From positions 266,512 through 330,511 of the forward strand of contig NZ_LUTV01000003.1 in assembly GCF_001646945.1 (NCBI RefSeq): a stretch of DNA of 64,000 bases, in the 5' to 3' direction. A program made the position numbers and the translations under genes. The notes below the pieces were generated by a model, which was given only the letters and a program-made list of their open reading frames with translations, did no database searches and was not told the origin of the DNA. Positions within the stretch are counted from its first letter, which is position 1; each line of letters starts with the position of its first letter. Below are positions 1 to 7,912 of this stretch, piece by piece. The stretch is from Endozoicomonas ascidiicola (lineage in GTDB: Bacteria > Pseudomonadota > Gammaproteobacteria > Pseudomonadales > Endozoicomonadaceae).

Positions 1-910
1 TTCCATCTTAAAACGTCATCAGTGTGACGCTGTCGTTTCACTTGGCGGTGGTTCACCCCACGACTGCGCCAAAGCCATTGCATTACTGGCAACCAATGGC
101 GGCGAAGTGGCGGACTACGAAGGTGTGGATAAATCCACACACCCTTGTCTGCCACTGGTCGCTATTAATACGACAGCCGGTACTGCATCTGAAATGACTC
201 GTTTCTGCATCATAACCAATGAGCGGAGCCATATTAAAATGGCCATTGTTGATCAGAATGTGACGCCAGCCATTGCGATTAATGATCCGGAATTAATGCT
301 GGGAATGCCTGCCAGTTTGACGGCGGCAACAGGGATGGATGCACTGACTCATGGGGTTGAAGCGTTTCTGTCGTCCAGTGCCAGCCCAGTTACCGATGCG
401 GTAGCCAGTAAAGCTATTAAGCTGGTGGCGGAATACCTGCCCCGTGCCGTCAAAGACGGAGCTGACCGGGAAGCCAGAGAACAAATGGCTTATGCCCAGT
501 ACATGGCGGGGATGGCGTTTAACAGTGGTGGTTTGGGTTATGTGCATGCCATGGCTCACCAGTTAGGTGGCGTTTATGGTTTGCCTCATGGTGTCTGTAA
601 TGCGGTGCTGCTTCCTCATGTCATGATGTACAACCTTTCTACCAGTGCTGAGAAATTGTCGGACATCGCCCGTTATATGGGTTGTGACGTATATGGTATG
701 GATGCCCATAATGCTGCTGTTCTAGGCATAAAAGCAGTCTGTAAATTGCTGCTGGAAGTTGGTGTGCCAGGTGGGCTTTCTGAGCTTGGCGTTAAGGCAG
801 AAGATATTCCTCTGATGGCCATCAATGCTTTACGAGATGCCTGTGCAGCGACCAATCCAAGACAAGGCACTCAGGCAGAAATTGAGCAGATTTTTAAGAA
901 TGCTCTTTGA
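1..910 (+). CDS. pduQ: Iron-containing alcohol dehydrogenase, PduQ-like (5' end outside window)
   Basis: The reading frame is open from base 2, so the N-terminus lies outside the window. The visible part starts near the dinucleotide-binding motif GGGSPHD and runs to a TGA stop. Family III iron-dependent alcohol dehydrogenases reduce aldehydes with NADH. The metal-site signatures are present: [12 protein letters not shown], and HAMAHQLGG followed by [14 protein letters not shown], which supply the conserved histidines. The next two genes are pduS-like and pduT-like, the same order as pduQ-S-T in the Salmonella propanediol microcompartment, so recycling of NAD inside a microcompartment by making an alcohol is the likely role. 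By sequence alone it could equally be another family member such as a lactaldehyde reductase. Unlike a tight pdu operon, a 387-base gap with repeats separates it from pduS. Confidence 0.85.
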   Translation, partial: SILKRHQCDAVVSLGGGSPHDCAKAIALLATNGGEVADYEGVDKSTHPCLPLVAINTTAGTASEMTRFCIITNERSHIKMAIVDQNVTPAIAINDPELMLGMPASLTAATGMDALTHGVEAFLSSSASPVTDAVASKAIKLVAEYLPRAVKDGADREAREQMAYAQYMAGMAFNSGGLGYVHAMAHQLGGVYGLPHGVCNAVLLPHVMMYNLSTSAEKLSDIARYMGCDVYGMDAHNAAVLGIKAVCKLLLEVGVPGGLSELGVKAEDIPLMAINALRDACAATNPRQGTQAEIEQIFKNAL

Positions 911-972
911 GTTATAAAGGTTTTACACTCGCTCCCGAAGCTGTTGCAAAAGCTCTGGTTCCCACGCGGAGC

Positions 973-1084
973 GAGGCTGTCGCAAAACCCCTGGTTCCCA
1001 TACTTCTAACCCATTGTAATTAAAGGCTATGCATTCCCACGCAAAGCATGGGAACGAGATGTTTGGGGTTTTGCGACACCCTCG
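973..1084. repeat. Dispersed palindromic repeat, copy A
   Basis: Imperfect inverted repeat whose two ends are GTCGCAAAAC and its complement GTTTTGCGAC, with an internal TTCCCACGCAAAGCATGGGAA palindrome-like block (read in parts). Two other copies are at 3184-3310 and 30653-30786. A partial extra copy of the left end lies just upstream (about 933-970), and a short fragment of the internal block follows at 1082-1100. No open frame is present, so it resembles a non-autonomous MITE or REP-type element. It fills most of the 911-1297 gap; the rest (about 1110-1297) is AT-rich and has no gene that I can support. Confidence 0.8.
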
Positions 1085-1297
1085 GAGCATGGGAATGAGG
1101 TGTGAGCCCGATGTTACCTCTCATTCAATTTTAAAAACTGATTCAAATCAATTAAGAAAAAACACATCTTATTGATTTGGTGCAAATATCGTCTCACTGA
1201 GCACTGATATTATGTGATCACTTTTTATTATTGATGTTGTGCGAAGTGTTTCTACGTATAAATGTTTCGCTTTTTCTTTCCCTGTTCCGGAAATACC

Positions 1298-2626
1298 ATG
1301 GATTTAGTTGAACTTGTCCGACAGGCCGGAGTGGTCGGTGCTGGTGGCGCCGGTTTTCCTACTCATGTCAAATTAAACGCAGAAGCGGAATACCTGATCA
1401 TTAACGCTGCGGAGTGTGAACCACTGCTGCAAACGGATCAGTTCCTGATGCGTGAGCGTACTGCAGAATTGATTGGTGGGATTTTGCTGGCTAAGCGTCA
1501 GATCAAAGCCACAAAAGCCGTCATTGCCGTAAAAGGTAAATACGCTCAGGAAGTGGCCTGCCTGAAAGAGACCATTACTCGCCTTGAGGCCGATATCGAC
1601 ATTCATGACCTGCAGAACTTTTACCCTGCCGGTGATGAACAGATGACTGTATTTGAAGTCACTGGTCGTTCAGTGCCACCGGGCGGTATTCCACTGAATG
1701 TGGGCTGCGTGGTTTCAAACGTGATGACCATGATCAACGTCTTTGAAGCCAGCCAGAATATTCCGGTGACGGATAAGTACGTTTCGGTTTTGGGTGAGGT
1801 TCGTGAGCCAAGGCTGATTAAAGTGCCTCTGGGTACACCATTTGAAGCCTGCCTTGAAGCTGCCGGTGGTACCACTATTAGTAATTTTTGCATTATCCGT
1901 GGTGGCCCAATGATGGGCGGCGTGGTGAGTCAAGAGCAGCTTGCTGGAATGACCATTGGTAAAACCGATGGCGCGCTGATTGTGATTCCGGCGGATCACT
2001 ATCTGGTAACCCGCGCGACAGAAACAGAAACCCAGATTATCAATCGTGCCAGAGCCTGTATTCAGTGTGGTTTTTGTACAGAACAGTGCCCACGCTATTT
2101 GATTGGTCATCCACTGCACCCGCACAAAATGATGAAAGCGGTGAAGTACGCAGAAGAGATCAATGAAAGCCATCAGGAAGCTCTACTGTGCTGTGGCTGT
2201 GGTGTTTGTGAAATGTACTCCTGCCCGATGGGTATTTCTCCACGGAAGGTGAATTTCTACATCGCCAATAAACTGCGTGAGAAGGGCATTCGTTATCAGC
2301 ATGACGGCAGTGAGATCATTGCCCGTGATGGTCGTGAATTCAGAAAGGTACCCCCAACCCGCCTGATTTCTCGTCTGGATTTGAACGACTACGATCATCA
2401 GACACTGCGCGAATACCGTGAAGTCGCAATGGATGAAGTGTTTGTATCACTGCGTCAGCACATCGGTGCTCCAAGTCAGGCGGTGGTGAGTGTTGGTGAT
2501 CAGGTAGCTAAAGGGCAGTTGATTGGTGCAACTCCTGAAGGCCAATTGGGCTCAATGATTCATGCCAGCCTTGCTGGTCGGGTTGTGAGTGTTGATGAGC
2601 GTCAGGTTGTGATTGCCCGAGGATAA
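1298..2626 (+). CDS. pduS: RnfC-like electron-transfer protein, cobalamin reductase PduS
   Basis: The product (442 residues from the ATG at 1298) is an RnfC/Nqo1-like flavo-iron-sulfur protein. An N-terminal glycine-rich stretch VVGAGGAGFPTH is typical of the NADH/FMN-binding fold. Two ferredoxin-like clusters follow, CIQCGFCTEQCP and CCGCGVCEMYSCP. The C-terminus has a lipoyl-like barrel (SVGDQVAKGQLIGATPEG). PduS reduces cob(II)alamin for the diol dehydratase, or more generally passes electrons inside microcompartments. An upstream in-frame ATG at 1262 would add 12 residues (FRFFFPCSG-like) not expected in the family, so I prefer 1298. The gene is followed after 5 bases by pduT. The last ~75 bases are duplicated at about 5540-5615. 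Confidence 0.88.
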   Translation: MDLVELVRQAGVVGAGGAGFPTHVKLNAEAEYLIINAAECEPLLQTDQFLMRERTAELIGGILLAKRQIKATKAVIAVKGKYAQEVACLKETITRLEADIDIHDLQNFYPAGDEQMTVFEVTGRSVPPGGIPLNVGCVVSNVMTMINVFEASQNIPVTDKYVSVLGEVREPRLIKVPLGTPFEACLEAAGGTTISNFCIIRGGPMMGGVVSQEQLAGMTIGKTDGALIVIPADHYLVTRATETETQIINRARACIQCGFCTEQCPRYLIGHPLHPHKMMKAVKYAEEINESHQEALLCCGCGVCEMYSCPMGISPRKVNFYIANKLREKGIRYQHDGSEIIARDGREFRKVPPTRLISRLDLNDYDHQTLREYREVAMDEVFVSLRQHIGAPSQAVVSVGDQVAKGQLIGATPEGQLGSMIHASLAGRVVSVDERQVVIARG

Positions 2627-2631
2627 TCAGA

Positions 2632-3180
2632 ATGAGTAAAGCATTAGGTCTGCTGGAATTCACCAGCATTGCAAAAGGTATGGAAGCTGCCGACGCCATG
2701 ACGAAAGCGGCGGATGTGCGACTGGATGAAGCCAAAACGATCTGTCCGGGCAAATACCTGATCATCGTTTCCGGCGATGTGGCAGCGGTAAAAGCATCTG
2801 TTGAAGTGGGTGAAGAAGTGGGTCGTCAGACCATCGTCGATCGTTTGATCATCGCCAATATTCATGAAGAACTGTTGGCTGGCCTCAGCGGCTCTAACGA
2901 CATTAAAGAAGTTAACTCTATTGGTGTTATTGAGTTCTTCAGTGTGGCATCTGCAGTGATTGCGGCGGATGCTGCAGCGAAAGCGGCGGACGTGAAGATG
3001 ATTGAAGTTCGTCTGGCCATGGCTATTGGTGGTAAGTCGTTTATTGTGATGACCGGTGAACTGTCTGCGGTGAACGCTGCTGTGGATTCTGGCGTAATGG
3101 CGTCGAGAGACGCGGGAATGCTGATTGGTAAAACGGTGATTCCTTCGCCGACTAAAGAGTTTTTCCATAAGTTGCTTTAG
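2632..3180 (+). CDS. pduT: Tandem-BMC shell protein PduT
   Basis: The product is 182 residues and consists of two BMC domains (about 1-88 and 94-182), each starting with a GLLEF/GVIEF strand and containing an AADAMTKAADV or AADAAAKAADV helix. It forms a pseudohexameric trimer facet in the microcompartment shell. Cys38 in the motif TICPGKY matches the cysteine that holds a central [4Fe-4S] cluster in PduT, which suggests electron transfer through the shell together with PduS. It starts 5 bases after pduS, so the two are probably co-translated. The repeated AAAGCGGCGGA(T/C)GTG sequence in its two domains is the likely site of the deletion that made the shortened copy at 5621-5893. Confidence 0.9.
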   Translation: MSKALGLLEFTSIAKGMEAADAMTKAADVRLDEAKTICPGKYLIIVSGDVAAVKASVEVGEEVGRQTIVDRLIIANIHEELLAGLSGSNDIKEVNSIGVIEFFSVASAVIAADAAAKAADVKMIEVRLAMAIGGKSFIVMTGELSAVNAAVDSGVMASRDAGMLIGKTVIPSPTKEFFHKLL

Positions 3181-3183
3181 ATG

Positions 3184-3310
3184 TTATGGCAAAACTCCAA
3201 ATATCTCGTTCCCATGCTTTGCGTAGGAATGCATATCCCTGAATTTTCAACGGGTTAGAAGCATGGGTTCCCACGCTGAGCATGGGAACCAGGGTTTTTG
3301 CGACAACCTC
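3184..3310. repeat. Dispersed palindromic repeat, copy B
   Basis: Inverted orientation relative to copies A and C. The right end is GGGTTTTTGCGACAACCTC; the left end is degraded (TTATGGCAAAAC in place of GTTGTCGCAAAAC). The internal block has GTTCCCATGCTTTGCGTAGG. It lies directly after the pduT stop and could also act as a hairpin at the 3' end of the operon. The sequence between 3310 and 3442 shows no gene. Confidence 0.75.
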
Positions 3311-3442
3311 TTTAGTTCCTACAGGGTCTTGAAAATCTAAACCGTATTGCCTGCTATGAGGTGGCAGATATGGTTCTAGCTTAGAACTAGTGTCCGGTAA
3401 AATAGGTCGAATAACCTGACACCAGTTTTTTTGATATCGACT

Positions 3443-3772
3443 TTAGTTTCTCAGAGCTCTAAGGACATTAGCTTTATAAAAATCAGCACAGAGCCGGGTT
3501 ATTTCATTTATTTCTCGGTTGGTCAGATTCTTCGAGAGAAAAGGTTTTATTGCTGAAGCAATCCTTGCCTTGTAAAAATCGCCTGTTTCCGAAACCGCCG
3601 TTTTTAAGAAAGTAAATGAGACCTTGGAGTTTCTATCTACCGCAGCATTGAATGCACCTTCTTTATAAAAGTCAGATATATTCCTTAAGACATCTAAAAG
3701 CCGTTCATCATCAAACTCTGCACCGGTTGAGTTGGCAGAGCCTGCTGCTGATAAACCGAAGCCTCCTTTCGA
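3443..3772 (-). pseudogene. In-frame continuation of the 514-residue repeat protein beyond a TAA stop
   Basis: Reading on from the TAA at 3775-3773 in the same minus-strand frame gives 109 further sense codons before the next stop (TAA, 3445-3443). The translated tail contains three more copies of the 32-residue helical repeat seen in the upstream gene, recognisable by DFYKEGAF, DFYKARIASAIKPFL and DFYKANVLRAL. In the neighbouring tandem DNA units the same position reads TCA-TCG (Ser-Ser), while here it reads TAA-TCG, so one C-to-A change explains the stop. The parent protein was therefore about 623 residues. No start codon with a good ribosome site is seen for separate translation of the tail. 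Confidence 0.75.
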
Positions 3773-3950
3773 TTAGGGTATTGATTCAGCATAACTTGGA
3801 AGGAGGTTTGTTGGTACTTGTTGACCTCCTTCCGATGAGGATATTGATTCAGCATAACTTGGAAGGAGGTTTGTTGGTACTTGTTGACCTCCTTCCGATG
3901 AGGATATTGATTCAGCATAACTTGGAGGGAGGTCTGTTGGTACTTGTTGA
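3761..3950. repeat. 63-bp tandem repeat, about three copies
   Basis: Units begin at 3781, 3844 and 3907 (TTGATTCAGCATAACTTGG), exactly 63 bases apart, and the first two are almost identical. A diverged unit end is visible at 3761-3780. The array encodes the 21-residue protein repeat SISSSEGGQQVPTNLLPSYAE on the minus strand. The period is a multiple of three, so copy number can change without breaking the frame. It is a coding minisatellite, not a CRISPR array, since there are no unique spacers. Confidence 0.9.
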
Positions 3951-5317
3951 AAGGAGCTTATGGCGTGAGTTTGCCTAATCGGTAGGCTGTTGAGTATAGC
4001 ACTCCGATAGGATCGGCTACAATCTTGAACGATATTATTGATTAATTGTGGTGAAGGTTCGGCTGATAAATAAGGTTTAATGGCTTTAATAATGTCTGCC
4101 TTGAAGCGATTGCTTGCGCCAGAGACAATAGCATACAAGGCGTCAGGTGTTACTAATTGCATGCTATTTTTCAATAAGCTGCTAATTACTGCCACTTTGC
4201 AACTATTACTGCATGAGTTGACAATCTGAACAGCCATTAGGTTTGAGGGTGTCTCTACAAGATAAGTTTTCAAGGCGGTTATAAGCTCTTCTTTATAACG
4301 ATTACTTATATTGTTTATGATTGATGAAAAGGTCTCGATACCCAGTTTATCGGTCTTCGGGTCAAGCAGTGACTGAATAATTGTTGCTTTATCTGAATTA
4401 GAAACCATTGGCATAATTGCCATTATCAACCGATCTTTTGATGAACCGGTAAGTTCCTCGCCAGTAAACCGGGGTTTTAAAGTTTGTAATATTTTAACAA
4501 TATCACTGCCATTGGATTCTCTGATAAAAGATTGCAGTTGCTCAAAATTGATAGTAAATGAGTGGGTGTCTGAATATTTTTGAATGATTATGGCTTTATG
4601 GTTGTCTGGGACCTGAGTAAGAAGGTCAGTAAAAAACGTTAGATCGTCTGGAGATGTAGGAGTATTCAGATCAGCATCACACAAGGCTGCTAATCCTGAT
4701 GGTAATAGATTAAGACTCTCTAGATTGCTAAAAGGATTGTCATTCTCTGATGGGTCAGAAACCCATATGCCCTGATGATAACAGCCGCTGTAGTTAATGC
4801 CATCCACCATGCACCTTATTGAGCCTGAATGGCAAAAAATATTGGGCGGCGGCTGGTTGTTTCTGGTTTCAGGCAGAAGATCAACAGGCGGTGCACTAGG
4901 GAAATTCGCACTAACTGACGGTTGTTGTTGATATTCTGATTGCTGAAGTACCTTTGCTAACTCTTCGTCACTCGTTGTATCGGGCACGGATTCTGAGATT
5001 TCCGTGCTGCGAACCACTCTTTCAGCAACTTCAAGCTGCCTGTCTTCGCTCATCTTTTCTTCTTCGCCCAGAGAGTTAAAGCAAGAGTGCATGCTGTCAG
5101 GAGTAGGAGTTGCACTGCGATTGTGCAAATGCTGGTCGCTGGGCATAGTCTCCCTGTTTTCTATTGGTTCTCTAACTGAGCATGCAGATGCCGACGCTAC
5201 TGCATGGTTATGGAAATTGCGCGGCCGTGGGGTTGCTCGAGAGTCTGGTGAGTTTCTCGAGCGTGGGGCAGGGGTTGGTCGATAGCTTGAATCAGTCACG
5301 TTATTTGGATTCATCAC
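3773..5317 (-). CDS. Uncharacterised repeat protein with Pro-rich, PSAP and PPxY-like motifs, truncated by a stop
   Basis: No family is recognised. The 514-residue product has a Pro/Ser/Arg-rich disordered N-terminus (1-60) and an acidic stretch (about 85-130), including SDEELAKVLQQSEYQ (116-130), which resembles a ubiquitin-interacting motif. PSAP follows at 140-143. A helical region (about 238-450) is built of repeats spaced almost exactly 32 residues, marked by NSDKATI, NRYKEEL, NSCKVAV, NRFKADI and RSYRSAI. The C-terminus is a 21-residue tandem repeat containing LPPSYAES once and LLPSYAES twice. It has no signal peptide or membrane segment. The frame ends at a TAA that looks like a recent nonsense mutation. 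A secreted host-directed protein is possible but unproven. The gene is AT-rich compared with the pdu genes. Confidence 0.65.
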   Translation of the reverse strand: MMNPNNVTDSSYRPTPAPRSRNSPDSRATPRPRNFHNHAVASASACSVREPIENRETMPSDQHLHNRSATPTPDSMHSCFNSLGEEEKMSEDRQLEVAERVVRSTEISESVPDTTSDEELAKVLQQSEYQQQPSVSANFPSAPPVDLLPETRNNQPPPNIFCHSGSIRCMVDGINYSGCYHQGIWVSDPSENDNPFSNLESLNLLPSGLAALCDADLNTPTSPDDLTFFTDLLTQVPDNHKAIIIQKYSDTHSFTINFEQLQSFIRESNGSDIVKILQTLKPRFTGEELTGSSKDRLIMAIMPMVSNSDKATIIQSLLDPKTDKLGIETFSSIINNISNRYKEELITALKTYLVETPSNLMAVQIVNSCSNSCKVAVISSLLKNSMQLVTPDALYAIVSGASNRFKADIIKAIKPYLSAEPSPQLINNIVQDCSRSYRSAILNSLPIRQTHAISSFQQVPTDLPPSYAESISSSEGGQQVPTNLLPSYAESISSSEGGQQVPTNLLPSYAESIP

Positions 5318-5385
5318 AGTTCTCTCGTTGAGTTGTTAAGTTTATTAAGACCGCGAATAAGGTAATAAGTTCGATATTTTTATAG

Positions 5386-5534
5386 CTAAATCGAGAAATA
5401 AGGTGGTGACTGCGCGCCAGAAATAAGTTTCAACTTTTTTCCAGCGGCGAAGTTCTCAGCTTCCGCATTGAAACTACTGGAGGTAGCAAAGACTCCAAAA
5501 GGCACATCATCAGCCGCCATAACTCCAAACAAAT
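5386..5534 (-). pseudogene. 3' remnant of a Mrr-like restriction endonuclease gene
   Basis: The minus-strand frame ending at the TAG (5388-5386) encodes about 49 residues, including FGVFATSSSFNAEAENFAAG and then KKLKLISGAQ. This resembles the C-terminal part of the Mrr/type IV restriction endonuclease fold, where a (F/V)(T/S)T..F...A..FA....I.LI.G pattern is usual. The upstream part of the gene is gone: the frame runs straight into the antisense of the duplicated pduS-pduT block at about 5535. It is therefore a fragment left by a rearrangement. The match is from memory of the family pattern and is moderate. Confidence 0.45.
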
Positions 5535-5890
5535 TTGGGCTCAATGATTCATGCCAGCCTTGCTGGTCGGGTTGTGAGTGTTGATGAGCGTCAGGTTGTG
5601 ATTGCCCGAGGATAATCAGAATGAGTAAAGCATTAGGTTTGCTGGAATTCACCAGCATTGCAAAAGGTATGGAAGCTGCCGACGCCATGACGAAAGCGGC
5701 GGATGTGAAGATGATTGAAGTTCGACTGGCTATGGCTATTGGTGGTAAGTCGTTTATTGTAATGACCGGTGAGCTGTCTGCGGTGAACGCTGCTGTGGAT
5801 TCTGGCGTAATGGCGTCGAGAGACGCGGGAATGCTGATTGGTAAAACGGTAATTCCATCTCCGGCTAAAGAGTTTTTCCAGAAGTTGCTG
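5535..5890 (+). repeat. Duplicated block: 3' end of pduS plus internally deleted pduT
   Basis: From about 5537 (TTGGGCTCAATGATTCATGC) the sequence repeats 2547 onward nearly base for base through the pduS stop, the 5-base spacer and the first 29 codons of pduT. It then jumps to the middle of the second BMC domain and continues to the gene end. The jump lies in AAAGCGGCGGATGTG, which is shared by both BMC domains. The two copies differ at only a few positions, so the duplication is fairly recent. The pduS part (about 5540-5615) is only a fragment. Confidence 0.92.
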
Positions 5891-5893
5891 TAA
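5621..5893 (+). CDS. Single-BMC-domain shell protein made by internal deletion of a pduT copy
   Basis: The product is 90 residues. Residues 1-29 are those of the first BMC domain of PduT (MSKALGLLEF to KAADV), and the rest is the end of the second domain (KMIEVRLAMAIGGKSF to FFQKLL). The join is at an equivalent position in both domains, so the result is a full-length single BMC domain of the usual BMC-H size. The Cys38 of PduT is lost. The ribosome-binding context (GAGGATAATCAGA before ATG) is copied from pduT. It may be a working hexameric shell protein or an unexpressed by-product; no promoter is evident. It is convergent with the ROK gene. Confidence 0.7.
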   Translation: MSKALGLLEFTSIAKGMEAADAMTKAADVKMIEVRLAMAIGGKSFIVMTGELSAVNAAVDSGVMASRDAGMLIGKTVIPSPAKEFFQKLL

Positions 5894-5942
5894 ACATTAA
5901 AGGCCATCAGCAAGTAGTAGCAATTACACCTTGCTGATTCGA

Positions 5943-7037
5943 TCATTTTAGCCAAAGGGTATGGTAAATAGGCAGCATCGCTGCACCTTTGGCCGAAATG
6001 GCTTCACCAAATTCTGAAACCACAATTTCAGGTGCTCTTGAGGTGGGGTACGCTTCAAATTCACGAGCATAGTCTTCTTTAAAACTATCTACGACTTTTC
6101 CAAGAATGTCCTTTGGCATCTTTCCGCCAAAGACAATCACTTCCGGATCAATCCAGTTAATGCACGACAGGGTGGCGAGTGAAACGGTGTCCCGAATATT
6201 CGTTAGCCATTGGTTCACCGCAGGGTGATCTGCATTGATGGGATCAATTGTTAAGCCCTGCTTATGTAGCTCATTATTGAGACTGGTGAAAGAAGGCCTG
6301 ATTCCAGTGGGTGAAAATCCACCAATTTCGCCGGCATTGCGTGAAAAGCCGGGCATGAGTTTGCTATCGATGATGACACCGCCCCCGAACCCGTGGCCCA
6401 TTTCAATAAAAGCCATGGAGGATGCTTTGTTCCATTGTCCAGAATAAAACTCACCCAGAGCCGCTGCGTTCACATTGTTTTCAACCCAGGTAGGCGCGTC
6501 GACGTTTTTTTGAAATTCTGTTTCCAGATTCAACGTGCGCCAGTGTTTTAGCGGCTCTACACAGTGCCGATGTATGCCATCCATCATAAAACCACTGACG
6601 GAGTAACCTACGCCAATCATGCGGGCATGGTTAAGAAAGTTGCTCTTCAATGTCAGCTCGATAAGCTGCTGGACTTGTTCCAGTGTTTTTGAAAAAGGCT
6701 GGGCTTCGTCGTGAGGTTGGCGAGTGGTGACAATGCTTTCCCCTTTCAGGTTCAGCACGGTCAAATCAATAAAGCCCATACTGAACGAAATTCCGACAGC
6801 AATTGCACCTTTCTCATTGATCAGCAGGGGGAGAGAAGGCTGGCCGCGATGACCTTTGTTCTTTTCTCCCTCACGAATCAAACCAAGATACGAAAGCTCT
6901 TTGCAGTTTTGAGTGATGGCGCCAGCCGTCAGGCCTGATAACTTACTGATCTCTGATCGTGTAATCTGATCATTACGACGAATCAGATCCAGTATCATCT
7001 TCTGGTTAGTGGATAGCGTCAGTGGTTCAACTCTCAT
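5943..7037 (-). CDS. ROK-family transcriptional repressor
   Basis: The product is 364 residues, the usual size of NagC/XylR-type ROK regulators. The N-terminus (about 8-65) is a winged helix-turn-helix: QKMILDLIRRNDQITRSEIS and LSGLTAGAITQNCKELSYLG. The rest is a sugar-kinase-like ROK fold with the glycine-rich segment MGHGFGGGVIIDSKLMPG followed by NAGEIGGF. The CxCGxxGC zinc motif normally found just after this segment is missing, and the usual EIGH histidine is replaced by glycine, so ligand handling may differ from classic members. It lies 44 bases downstream of the phosphodiesterase gene on the same strand and probably controls that gene and the divergent ABC importer. Confidence 0.85.
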   Translation of the reverse strand: MRVEPLTLSTNQKMILDLIRRNDQITRSEISKLSGLTAGAITQNCKELSYLGLIREGEKNKGHRGQPSLPLLINEKGAIAVGISFSMGFIDLTVLNLKGESIVTTRQPHDEAQPFSKTLEQVQQLIELTLKSNFLNHARMIGVGYSVSGFMMDGIHRHCVEPLKHWRTLNLETEFQKNVDAPTWVENNVNAAALGEFYSGQWNKASSMAFIEMGHGFGGGVIIDSKLMPGFSRNAGEIGGFSPTGIRPSFTSLNNELHKQGLTIDPINADHPAVNQWLTNIRDTVSLATLSCINWIDPEVIVFGGKMPKDILGKVVDSFKEDYAREFEAYPTSRAPEIVVSEFGEAISAKGAAMLPIYHTLWLK

Positions 7038-7081
7038 TTACTGCTCTCGAATCTCATTTTGCTATGTGATGTTTCCTGTGT

Positions 7082-7912
7082 TTATACAGGTTCCAGTCCG
7101 GCTTGTTTAATAAAGTCTTTCAGGTATTCAACATCATCGTGGCAGAGAATATCGATTAACCCTTCCTTTAGCCAACTGGATATTTCTTCTTTGGAATTCT
7201 GCCCCCATGTTTTGTCATAGAGCTCCGTTGACGTCATACCTTCCGGTGCTGTGTGCAAAAACATGCGAGAGGTCAGACCGGCTTTTTTATAAGCCCTGCC
7301 ATCTTCCGGAGAGTAGTAATGGTATTCGGTGCAGACTGAGTAAGCGTTGGAGCGGGTCACGGCATCCAGCTGATCTGCGTATCGAGCCAGTGTCACGACT
7401 TCGAGTTTTAACTCGGGCAGTCGTTCCTTCACTTTATTGATATTTACATGGTTAAACGACAGAAGAAGAGCGTGTTCGGTTGAGCCTGGTACCGCTTTAA
7501 AGGCGTTAACGATGGCATTGATGTTATGTTCAGAGGGTTCACGGTCTTTCATCTCGACAATCAGACCAACCCCGCTATCAACAGCCCATACCAAAACGTC
7601 CTTCAATAATGGTATTTTTGTGCCGGTAAACGCTTCTGAGTAATAAGAACCAAAGTCGTATTCCAGTAACTCAGCATAAGTTAAATCACGGACAAAACCG
7701 GTGCCGGTGGATGTTCTGTTAATGCTGGGATCATGGATAACAACGACCTCACCGTCTTTGGTGACATTCACGTCTAGTTCGATACAGCTGGTGCCCGCCT
7801 CAACTGCTCCGATAAATGCCGGCATCGTGTTTTCTGGGTATTTGGCGCAGTATCCCCGATGGCTTGCAGCCAGAACCTTACCAGATCCCGAAACATGAAA
7901 GTTAAACGACAT
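7082..7912 (-). CDS. ugpQ: Glycerophosphodiester phosphodiesterase
   Basis: The product is 276 residues and forms a GDPD TIM barrel that hydrolyses glycerophosphodiesters to glycerol-3-phosphate and an alcohol. The hallmark residues are near the N-terminus: SHRGYCAKYPENTMPAF (about 18-34), the metal site CIELDVNVTKDGEVVVIHD and the following NRTSTGTG. EMKDREP supplies a further conserved strand. There is no signal peptide, so the enzyme acts in the cytoplasm on imported substrate. It is first in a minus-strand pair with the ROK regulator and divergent from the ABC importer, which suggests that the importer brings in its substrate or a related compound. The symbol refers to the family; the ugp transporter itself is not the one next to it. 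Confidence 0.88.
   Translation of the reverse strand: MSFNFHVSGSGKVLAASHRGYCAKYPENTMPAFIGAVEAGTSCIELDVNVTKDGEVVVIHDPSINRTSTGTGFVRDLTYAELLEYDFGSYYSEAFTGTKIPLLKDVLVWAVDSGVGLIVEMKDREPSEHNINAIVNAFKAVPGSTEHALLLSFNHVNINKVKERLPELKLEVVTLARYADQLDAVTRSNAYSVCTEYHYYSPEDGRAYKKAGLTSRMFLHTAPEGMTSTELYDKTWGQNSKEEISSWLKEGLIDILCHDDVEYLKDFIKQAGLEPV

Noticed and set aside
3761..3950. CRISPR array
   Set aside because: The units are tandem coding repeats with no unique spacers and no cas genes nearby.
5386..5955. A single 189-codon minus-strand gene over the pdu duplication
   Set aside because: Most of it is the antisense of the BMC copy; only the last ~49 codons look like a real remnant and those are reported separately.
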